A program made the position numbers and the translations under genes. From assembly GCA_025267735.1 (NCBI GenBank), contig CM046311.1, forward strand, positions 33,704,895 to 33,768,894: 64,000 nt of DNA. The letters run 5' to 3'. The stretch's first letter is position 1, and every line of letters begins with the position of its first letter. This document shows positions 37,701-49,700 of the stretch, one piece after another. The notes below the pieces were generated by a model. That model saw only the letters and a list, made by a program, of their open reading frames with translations, was not told the DNA's origin and made no database searches. The stretch comes from Mactra quadrangularis. Lineage: Eukaryota; Mollusca; Bivalvia; Venerida; Mactridae.

Positions 37701-40700
37701 GCTAGCTATGCATCTACAAGTCTTATAACTGTTTTTCTTATATAAATTCTACAACAAGACAGACACTAGTACCTACCCCTGGTTGTTTTGTCATGTTGTC
37801 ATCCATTGTACGAAGAAATTGAGATTCTGAAAACAGAGAGATTCTAAATAACAAATCTTCAAAATACATGAAAACATATTATAATATTTACATTGAAAAA
37901 TCTTACGGTAAACACAATTCTGAGCAGTTCAAACACATGTACATGTACATGTATAAGAATATAGTGAATGTATAAATTATTATTTTGGTTGGGTTCAACA
38001 CTGAGGCAAATTGAATAATGATGATTTTGCAGCAGCAAGATCATCTAGCCAAGTTCTCCTGGATGCTTGTCTGAAAACAAAACTTATCACCCTCCACATT
38101 GACAAAATATTCCTCTATTAACCTTATTATTGATGGAAAATCAACTTTATTATCATCTTTTAAAGGAAGTGTATAACCAGCCCAAGTGGGTTTTAACCAG
38201 CAACCAGGTGTAACAGGCCAATTTTTCCCCCCTGGCCAATCTTTCCCCGGGGAAAAAAAGGCCTAGGCAATTCCCCCCCCCTGGGCAAATTTCCCCCCCT
38301 TGATGAAACTGTTATCATGATGCTTTTTATTGTATATCTCAGCCAATCTTTCCCCCCCTGGCTAATTTTTCCCCCATTGTTGGAACCAATGTTATTATGC
38401 TATTTCATTGTACATCTCAGCCAATCTTTCCGCTAATAAACTGTTATTTCTAGGCGGGGGAAAGATTAGCGAGGGGGAAAGATTGGCCGAGATGTATATT
38501 GAAAAAGCATATAATGACAACAGTTTTATCAGCAGGGGAAAAATTAGCCGGGGAAAGATTGGCAGAGATATATATTGAAAAAGCATAAAATGACAACAGT
38601 TTCATCAGCGGGGGAAAAATTAGCCAGGGGGAAAGATTGGCCAAGATGTATATTGGAAAGCATAAAATGACAACAGTTTCATCAGTGGGGGAAAATTTAG
38701 TCAGGGGGGAAAGATTGGCCAAGATGTATATTGAAAAAGCATATAAAGACAACAGTTCCAACAACAGGGGAAACATTAGCCAGGGGGGGGGGGAGATTGG
38801 CCGAGATGTAAATTGAAAAAGCATAAAATGACAACAGTTTCATCAGCAGGGGGAAAAATTAGCCAGGGGGAAAAGATTGGCTGAGATGTATATTGAAAAA
38901 GCATATAAAGACAACAGTTCCAACAACGGGGAAAAATTAGCCAGGGGGGGAGATTGGCCGAGATGTATATTGAAAAAGCATATAATGACAACAGTTTCAT
39001 CAGTGGGGGAAAATTTAGTCCGGGGGGAAAGATTGGCCAAGATGTATATTGAAAAAACATATAAAGACAACAGTTCCAACAACGGGGGAAAAATTAGTCA
39101 GGGGGGAAAGATTGGCCGAGATGTAAATTGAAAAAGCATAAAATGACAACAGTTTCATCAGCAGGGGAAAAATTAGCCGAGGGAAAGATTGGCTGAGATG
39201 TATATTGAAAAAGCATAAAATGACAACAGTTTCATCAGCGGGGGAAAAATTAGCCAGGGGGGAAAGATCGGCTGAGTTGTATATTGAAAAAGCATATTAA
39301 GACAACAGTTCCAACAATCGGGAAAAATTAGCCAGGGGGGAAGATTGGCCGAGATGTATATTGAAAAAGCATATAATGACAACAGTTTCATCAGCAGGGG
39401 AAAAATTAGTCAGGGGGGAAAGATTGGCCGAAATATATATTGAAAAAGCATATAAAGACAACAGTTCCAACAATGGGGGAAAAATTAGTCAGGGGGGAAA
39501 GATTGGCCGAGATGTATATTGAAAAAGCATAAAAGGACAACAGTTTCATCAGTGGGGGAAAATTTAGTCAAGGGGGAAAGATTGGCCCAGATGTATATTG
39601 AAAAAGCATATAAAGACAACAGTTCCAACAACGGGGGGAAATTTAGCCAGGGGGGAAAGATTGGCCAAGATGTATATTGAAATAGCAGAATAACAACAGT
39701 TTCATCAACAGAGGAAAAATCAGCCAGGCGTGAAAGATTGGCCGAGAGAAAAAATGTTGTATCATATTACATATAAATTCTAAACAAATGTTAGGGGGGG
39801 GAATTTGCCCAGGGGGGGGAAGGCCTGGGCCAATTTTTCCCTGAGGGAAAAAAAGGCCTGGGCCAATCTTTCCACGGGGAAAGATTTGCCTGGGCCTTTC
39901 TTTCCCTATGGGAAAGATTGGCCAGGGGGAAAAATAGACTGCTACACGGGGCCCTTTGAGACACTTAACTCAAAATCCTGCACATAGCTAACTGAACAAC
40001 TAACTTGAAAGAATAAATTACCATCTGAACCTTAAACATTACTATTACATCACCAATGTTACCAATAATTTGACCTTCAGGAGTGATCTTGACCTAACAC
40101 AAATAAACATCTGCTTATTCAGTAGTTGTCTCAACCTTGGAGATTGGTAAAAATTCACATAACAATTGTTTATACAAGCTGCATCCGTGCAGAATGAAGT
40201 TAGTTGATATATAACTTCTGCAACACTGATTAAATCCTATTGTTCTGTGCACACACATTTTTTATATCGACTTTATTTCACAAAGGTAAATCCTGTACAG
40301 ACAAAGTTTTTCAGCTGGAAAAAACAATCAAATTTGTTATACATACCAAATTATCTCTATAGTTTTAATTATTTTTCACTTTTTTAACCATTGCACATAG
40401 AGTTCATCTTCCAGTGTGACCTTGACCTGATTAAGCGACCTTGAAATGACAATTGACTAGAGAGAATAAAAAACATAACTTACCACCGAAATCAGCCACT
40501 ATAGCTCGACCATTTTCATCTAACAATATATTTTGACTATTCAGATCTCTATGAATGACTGGTTGTGTTAAATTATGTAAATAGTTCATTCCTTTAGCTA
40601 CATCAGATGCTATGATTAACTTAGAATAAATGTCTATTAATCTGAAAATATATCATATTATACAGTGTCATTCATAATTACCTATGTAAATGTGTGATTT

Positions 40701-43700
40701 TTATCTTTTTACAAATTCTTGAGAAATTAAAAACATTTCTTTCGTGCTGTACGGTGAAACGTCACGTTATTCAATGAAAATATACAATGAAAATATTATG
40801 TATAAATTATGTAATATACATCTGACAAAACACAAAACAATGCATGAAAGAAACAGAATATTCATCAACTTCTGTGTAAGATCTGTTTTTATTTCAACTC
40901 GTGAACTCAGAAAGTGACATTTTCACTCGTGGCTATGCCACTCTTGTAAATATGTTTTCTGAGCACACTTGGTGAAATAAAATTTGATCTTACACCAAAG
41001 TTGACAAACATCCTCTATATCTCTTTAGATAAATGTACATGTTTATCAATTAAAATTGTATTCAGTATCATCACTCATCTTTCAAATGTTACAATATATT
41101 ATAACTAGCAAAATGTGCAAATACATCAAATATAAAATCTAATTATACCATTGCCAGCTTTTTATAAGTGTAAGGGTAATTTTGGACGGCACTATTCTAA
41201 AATAAAGATCTTGGGTTAAATTCATACACACAATATTACAGATAAAGTAAAGATTTCAGTTCCTGCTACATGTATAAAGATCAAATTGGTTATATGAAAT
41301 CATGCAAATTGTGATGATTTTAATTTAATAAGAAATAGATCACTTAATTCAGGCCATTTAGCTACTAGGACCATTGATTTTGTTGTAATTTAGAATATGT
41401 TAAATCTAAAAACAAAAGCTTAAGAGTAAAGTGTGTGATAGTAAATTCAGCAAACTATTTATTTATACTGGGTTTAACACCCTTCCACAGGGACGGAAAC
41501 TTCTCCACATATCTTATTAATGGAAGAAAATTGACGTAATTGTCAAATTTACATAGTATAACCTCCCTGGGTGAGATTTGAACCTGCATCCCCTTTAGGA
41601 CACCAGATTCGAAATCACTGAGACAGTGTTTGGGCTACCAATTGTGCTACCCACCGGGTTTCAGTCAACTATAAACTAGAAATATCAATGATTTATCTCT
41701 ATTGATCCTACCTTTTTTGTTCATGTAATAAACTATACAGTGAGCCACCTGCCACATACTGTGTAACTATAGCAAATTGCTGAAATAAAAATAAACATAA
41801 GAACAACCACATTATGATATGAACAGATAGGTCTAAAACATTTACCGCATCCCCACTGACAAAATAGCCCTATTCCACAGATGGTACAGTATTGCCTTTC
41901 ATTTGTGACAAATATACATCTTTTATGAATTTATGCCAACATAAATGGTCAGTACGGCACTGCAGTGAATATTGTGTACATACATATATTGATGTATTGA
42001 TGAAATATATTTCTCAACATACTGATATTGACAATAGGCTTCGAGCCCAATCAAAGACATCGTTGGCACCCAAAGTACTTTCTTACATTACTATCTCCTT
42101 TTCATGATCAGCATGAGGCAGGGGTGACCAATCTTCTTCAAATAAAATAACATGTTACAATTTAATAACAATGAAGTCATACTGAGATTTCTGTACATAA
42201 ATAAAAACAAACACACATGTTTATTTCTCAAAGTGGTTACAAATGGCCCATGGTACATAAGTTCGTTTTTTTTTAAAGTCTGCTTCCATATACATGTTCC
42301 GCCAACTTTACAATCTTGAACAATAACTCCTGATCATTGAAATCATCCTCAGGCAGGTCATCCCTCACAGCACCCATTTACACCTGGGTGGTGTGGAACA
42401 ATTGTAAGTTAATTTCTTGCTCAAGGAAATTTGCTGTGCCCCATGTGGGGATCGATCTGGGAACCTATCGATCCCTAAGCCCTCCTCCTTCCACTGGACC
42501 ACTGCACCTACATAACGTAGCATAGCAAAGTCATGTATCGCAGGATATCCAATTATGAATCATTGAAAGCTTCAGACAAAACATCAAATAACTTACACTG
42601 GGATCATCCAAGCAAGCACCAACAAAGTTGATCACGTAAGGACTGTTCAGTTTAGCTAAAACAGCAACCTCTCTACAGAACATGTCTACATCGGACTTAG
42701 TACCAAAACTACTAGCTTTATATCTGAAAAGATGACAACAATGTTAGCTATAACAAGATTGTTAGAGTTTTAGTCATATCCCTATAATGTCAGCTTTATA
42801 TCTGAAATGATGACAACAATGTTGGCTATGACAAGATTGTTAGAGTTTTAGACATATCCCTATGATGTCAGCTTTATATCTGAAAAGATGACAACAATGT
42901 AAACTAAAACAAGGTTGTTAGAGTTTTAGACATAAACACAAAATGTCAGCTTTATATCTAAAAAGATGACAACAATTTTAGCTATGACAAGATTGTTAGA
43001 GTTTTAGACATATCCACAAAATGTCAGCATCAATGCTGGATTTAACAAAAAAGTCAGAGTTTTAGACCTAACCACTATGGTCAAAGTTTTAGAAATAGAA
43101 TCAATGAATGGACTAAAAACCCAGACTGATAGCGCAGTATTTAGAGTGCCAGGATTTCCTATCTAGTGTCCTGAAGGGTTCAAGTCCCATTAAGGGCTGA
43201 TATACTTTCCTTTGAAAATTTGACTCTAACGTCAATTTTACTCCATTATTCAACTTTACAAAGAAGTTGCCAGCCTTAAGGAAAACTTGATGATGTAAGC
43301 TGGCTGCAGTAAAATAGGCTTAACTGTGTAGCAGCAGTAAATCCATTATAACAAGAAATGTAAAGTGGAAACCACATTAAAGACAGAATAAAAAACTTTA
43401 AAGCAAAAATTACAAAGGGAAATAATCCATAATAAAGGCAGGTAGAGTTGTGGTTACTGTCTAATTCTGTTCAAGGGATGGTATGTTACCATTGTATGAA
43501 ATTTCATAATGATCTGACAATAAATGGCAGAAACTTTCACACAATTGTTAACGACACCAGAGGCCCAACCACGCACCCGCCTGAGTTTTGCCAAACTATA
43601 AGCTGAATTTTTTTGTTGAAAAATCTGGCTAAAAATAGGACTTATTTTCACACAAAGGTTTATCTCAACAGGCCACTCACCTTTTCACAGCAACAACTTT

Positions 43701-46700
43701 CCCTCTACACCGACCTTTATAAACTTTACCAAATGACCCGCTACCTATGACATCATTAAATTCTATGTCAGATATTAGTATATGAAACTGATGTGGCAAG
43801 TCTGCTCTTAATTGTAGAACATCTATTTTCTCTGTAAATGCATAAAATACACAAAAAATAAGCAAGTTAGTCTAACGCTAAAAAGATCAAATTCAGTTGA
43901 AAGTCTTCTGCCTTACACTGTATAACAGGTAATTTTCTCATGGGTTTAAAGTATGCTATAATACCATAACAACAATAGGGCAAATTCAAAACCCCCACAA
44001 ATATATATGCATGTGTCAATACAGATTATACTTGTAATAATGGGATACACAATTGAAATAAAATCAACTCCCAAAAACATTGCATGACCAATTGCTTCTT
44101 GGGAAAAAAAATTGCAGACTTACAGGAACTTGAATTGGCATCAAAGAGACTTCTCCAAACTAAGCTCTCAGGCTGCTAATAAAACCTCCCCATAACGTGA
44201 ACAGGTAAGTACTGCAACATTAGTCCAGACTTAAGTCAGATTTTACTATAAGCACAGGGATGGAGTTACTGAAAATCTACTTTCATAATACATAGAGTAA
44301 TTATGTTTCAAAGTACTTAAAATCAGTATTAATACTGAAAACTTTCACTTATGAAATCAAAATCAATGCCTCACTGTATCCATAGAAACAATAAATTCAA
44401 TATTTTACCTCTTGTCATACTCTTTAGTTTCCCTATAGGTGAAGGAACCGAGACATATGACCCTTCACCTCCTGGTTGTGCATAATCTCCATGCGCTGAC
44501 TCATCATGAGGTCTTTTATGATGTTTGACTAGAGTAACTATTGCATCATGCCCTGAAATATAACATAAATTATATAAATATCATAAAATATTATTATACA
44601 AGAAATGAAATGTGGAAACCACATTAAAGTCGGATTTAAAATCTTTAACCCAAAAATTACAAAGGGAAATAATCCATAATGAAGCCAGTTGTGGTTACTG
44701 TCTAATTCTGTTCATCACATGATATGTTATCATTGTATAAAGTTTCAAAGATCTGACAATAAATGGCAGAAATATATGCTAAATTGAAAACTTTAACGCA
44801 ATGTTCGCCCGAGTTTCGCCAAATTATTAGCTGTATTTTTTCTTTCAAAAATCTAGCTAATAAAAAGTGACCTTAAAGTTTTACCTTCATATGACCTTGA
44901 CAATAAATTTTGGTTAAAACCATTATTGATCAAGATATGACCAAATCTGTTTTCATGACCTTGACATTAAATGTTTGACTATAACTACCATTTTACCTTT
45001 GCATTACCCTAAGATAAAATGACTTTTAAACATTGACCTTACTTTGACCCAATTCAGACAATAAAATACAAGTAAAACCCTATTATATTATTTTTTGCAA
45101 ATCTTTAATTTATAGTTTAACATTAAATTACCATACTATTCATCTTAAAGTGCATTTAAAAACACTTAAAATGCTGACATAAATACGACCATGTTAATGT
45201 CTATTTTTAAAATGACCTTGAAGTGTTGACCTAAACATTGCCAAAGTAACTAACCTGACAACCTTGACCTATATATTACCTTGTTCATACGCCCACATTA
45301 AAGCAGTTTGATCTTCTCTTTTCTCACTACCACCACTTTGTTCACTTACAGAAGCTACAAGATTTATATCAGCACCTTTTTCAAGTAAATATTGCACAAC
45401 TCTAATGTGTCCATGGTAACAAGCACTATGGAAAGCTAAAATTATATAAAAAATATTGTACACATCTGATGTGTCCATGGTAACAACCACTATGGAAAGC
45501 TGAGATAATATAATAATTCTATATATATATTTATAAATAAACCCCTTGATCAGCAAGCAAACCTATGACCCCTTGATCTGCAAGCAAACTAATGACCCCT
45601 TGATCAGCAAGGGAACCTATGACCCCTTGATCAGCAAGGGAACCTATGACCCCTTAATCAGCAAGGGAACCTATGACCCCTTGATCAGCTAGCAAACCTA
45701 TGACCCCTTGATCAGCAAGCAAACCTACAACCCCTTGATCACCAAGCAAACCTATGACCCCTTGATCACCAAGCAAACCTATGACCCCATGATCAGTAGC
45801 AAACCTATGACCCCTTGATCACTAAGTGAACCTATGACCTCTTGATCAGCAAGCGAACCTATGACCCCTTGACCAGCAAGTGCACCTATGATCCCTTGAC
45901 CAGCTAGCAAACCTATGACCCCTTGATCAGCAAGCAAACCTATGACCCCTTGATCTGCAAGCAAACTAATGACCCCTTGATCAGCAAGGGAACCTATGAC
46001 CCCTTGATCAGCAAGGGAACCTATGACCCTTAATCAGCAAGGGAACCTATGACCCCTTGATCAGCTAGCAAACCTATGACCCCTTGATCAGCAAGCAAAC
46101 CTACAACCCCTTGATCAGCAAGCAAACCTATGACCCCTTGATCACCAAGCAAACCTATGACCCCATGATCAGTAGCAAACCTATGACCCCTTGATCAGCA
46201 AGTGAACCTATGACCTCTTGATCAGCAAGCGAACCTATGACCCCTTGACCAGCAAGTGCACCTATGACCCCTTGACCAGCTAGCAAACCTATGACCCCTT
46301 GATCAGCAAGCAAACCTATGACCCCTTGATCAGCAAGCAAAACTATGACCCCTTGATCAGCAAGAGAACCTATGACCCCTTGATCAGCAAGCAAACCTAT
46401 GACCTCTTCATCAGCAAGAGAACCTATGACCCCTTGATCAGCAAGCGCACCCATGACCCCTTTATCAGCAAGCAAACCTATGACCTCTTCATCAACAAGG
46501 GAACCTTATACCCCTTAATCCACAGACGTGTGCTGTGCTAAGTGAGCTAGCCAAGTGGCTATTATCACACAATCTTACCTGTATGTCCATCTTTACTCTG
46601 ATGATTTATCTTAACACCTGTATTGCCTACTGAGCTAGCCTGCGGTGACTACCGAGCTAGCCTGCGGTGCCTACTGAGCTAGCCTTCGGTGCCTACTGAG

Positions 46701-49700
46701 CTAGCCTGCGGTGCCTACTGAGCTAGCCTGCGGTGCCTACCGAGCTAGCCTGCGGTGCCTACGGAGCTAGCCTGCAGTGTCTATGGAGCTAGCCTGCGGT
46801 GCCTACTGAGCTAGCCTGCGGTGCCTACTGAGCTAGCCTGCGGTGCCTACTGAGCTAGCCTTCGATGCCTTCTGAGCTAGCCTGCGGTGCCTACAGAGCT
46901 AGCCTGCGGTGCCTACTGAGCTAGCCTGCGGTGTCTACCGAGCTAGCCTGCGGTGCCTACTGAGCTAGCCTGCAGTGCCTACTGAGCTAGCCTGTGGTGC
47001 CTACCGAGCTAGCCTGAGGTGCCTACTGAGCTAGCCTGAGGTGCCTACTGAGCTAGCTTGAGGTGCCTACTGAGCTAGCCTGAGGTGCCTACTGAGCTAG
47101 CCTGAGTTGCCTACTGAGCTAGCCTGAGGTGCCTACCAAGCTAGCCTGAGGTGCCTACTGAGCTAGCCTGAGGTGCCTACTGAGCTAGCTTGAGATGCCT
47201 ACTGAGCTAGCCTGCGGTGCCTACTGAGCTAGCCTGCGGTGCCTACTGAGCTAGCCTGAGGTGCCTACTGAGCTAGCTTGAGGTACCTACTGAGCTAGCC
47301 TGGGGTGCCTACTGAGCTAGCCTGTGGTGCCTACTGAGCTAGCCTGAGGTGCCTACTGAGCTAGCCTGCGGTGCCTACCGAGCTAGCCTGCGGTGCCATC
47401 TGAGCTAGCATAGAGGATATTATCACACAATCTTACCTGTATGTCCATCTTTACCCTGATGATTTATCTTCACACCTGGTTGATCTATCAGAAATTTTAT
47501 CATATCTAAACTTTTACCACTTGTACAAGCACTGTAAATATATGAATGAAAAAATGTGGCTTTTTCTTTACGGAAAAATGTTATTCAATGAAAATATATG
47601 ATGAAAATATAAAATCTTACATATACGCAGTCAACTTGACGTCATTTTAGTTGATAAATGACGTCACCTTGGAGAAGAATAATGTCACCTTATCTATGTG
47701 TGAAATACATCTAACAAAACACAGATCTAAGCATGAAAAACATTATTTCACTTGGTGAAATATTAATAAATTGGCACAAAATTCAAAGCTACAAAAATGC
47801 ATATCAAAACAAATAAATGAAAGCTGCAATGAAAACTGTCCCATAACTTATAGTGACCATGACCTACTATTAACTTTGACCATTGCATGATCTAGGATGA
47901 TACATATTTATTGTTCTCCATGTAATTTGACCTTAGTTGACATTGACCTAAGATATAGTGGTTGCCATCTTTACAGAAGAGTAGATGAGTAGTGGTTATA
48001 GACAAGGATATAAAAGGTTAGGTATGGTGCACTGGTCTCTGTAAAATTACTTAAATTTGTTTTGATAGGCAGTTGAATTAAAGTTTGATAGGCAGTTAAC
48101 CACAGTAGAAAAAAAAAACTTTGAAGTGACCTTGACCTTAAAGTGATATAACCTTCAGGTGACCTTTGACCCTAAAATCTTACCTATGTAATGGTGTTTC
48201 ACTAAAGATATTCTCTTTTGTTACACTATCTAAACCAGTTCTTGATATTAATTGTTTCACAACCTCAACTTTGCCATTATAACATGCTCTGAAAAAAGTA
48301 TACATAAATTTAAAATACAATCAATTTAGTTTGTAAGCCCCCCAGCTAGCTCAGTTTGTAGCATGCAAGTCTACTATTTGAGGGGTCATGGGTTTGATTC
48401 CCGGGGCATACTTTCGTAGAGCTTAGTCATGAAATTATTTCTACGGCCTTTCTCCTTCCTACCAATGATTTTTAATTAAGTAGGGCAGTTGTCAGTCACT
48501 GACAAAAGTATGGGCTTAGTAGTTGGTAAACAGCTAAATCCAGAGATTTAGCTTTTCCAGGAACAGTAAGTAGGTTAACTGTCGCCGTATATGACCTATA
48601 AAATGTGTTGCTACAGCGTAAAACCAAACAAACAAACAATTAAGTTTGTTTATATCAAACTATATGAAAAGCGATGTGTAGTGCAACTCAGTAGAGATGT
48701 TAACATTGTCTTGTGATGTAGAATCATAACAACATTACATTCATAAAAGGAAATTTAAAATACAGTAAAACATATACAGTTATAACATACTCGGTTATAA
48801 CATACACTCGGTTACAACATACCACTTTTCCTGGCCCATTCTTCATATTTTGTATGTAACATACTTAGTATGCTATATGGATATAACATACCTCGGTTAT
48901 AACATACCTTATTTCTTTGGCCCAGCGAGTATGTTATAACCGAGTTTTACTGTACTATGTATGGGGTAAGAGTTGATGACTATGAATGAAATCAAAATAG
49001 TGGTGATTTTGTTCTATGTTAATTTATTTATTCTATTTTATTTATTGGAGTTAACGCCGTGTCAACACAATTTTAGGTCAATTTACTGCGTCCAGCGCAC
49101 CTAACCTAGCTTTCCTGGACCATTGTCTATAACCAGTACTCACCTACCCTTCCTCAAGGCCGGAAACTTCTCCATATTATCTAATCAATGGAGGAAAATG
49201 GATATTATAGTCAAATTTTCATGGAAGGGTATAACCTCCCCGGGTGGAATTCGAACCCGCACCCCCTCAAGCAAGAGTATCCAAATCCCAGTGCGCTACC
49301 AACTGCACTATCGACCCAGGTTCAATGTGAATTTAAGCCAGCATTCAGGTGAGATAAAATAAGTCAATGTGCAATTGTGTATGAATGGTAACTTTATATG
49401 TAATAGCAACTTTATATGTAAACCAAACATCACTGAATGGTACTTAGAATGACCCCTTCTGGTTACCAAGATTCAAAGTCAAAGGTCATTTCCTTTAAAG
49501 TAAAAAAAAACAAAACATTTTAATCCAAGAAAATTACAAATTTTGTCAAACTAATGAGGTGCTCCAGCACTTTGATTTATTGATGGTAAAATGTGCAGTT
49601 ATCAAAAACAGAATTACTGGGAGATAAAAATTAATGCCAACGGGAACTACATACATGTTTCATATACTTAACAAGAGCTGTCAGTAGAGACAGCATGCTG

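Noticed and set aside
38395..39391. Overlapping minus-strand open frames of 60-124 codons with repeated [12 protein letters not shown]
   Set aside because: They are produced by the tandem repeat unit; no start, splice or domain support.
45436..45500. Alternative in-frame use of the duplicated exon 11 acceptor
   Set aside because: The offset of 64 bases is not a multiple of three and the extended frame meets TAG shortly after; only a decoy.
45779..46541. Open frames reading [17 protein letters not shown] and the plus-strand equivalent
   Set aside because: The 27-bp minisatellite has a unit divisible by three, so any frame without a stop stays open. Not a protein.
46561..46620. Second functional exon 10
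   Set aside because: Only the 3' about 37 coding bases and donor are present; no acceptor or upstream half.
45540..47405. Possible CRISPR-like array
   Set aside because: Eukaryotic minisatellites: units are contiguous with no unique spacers.
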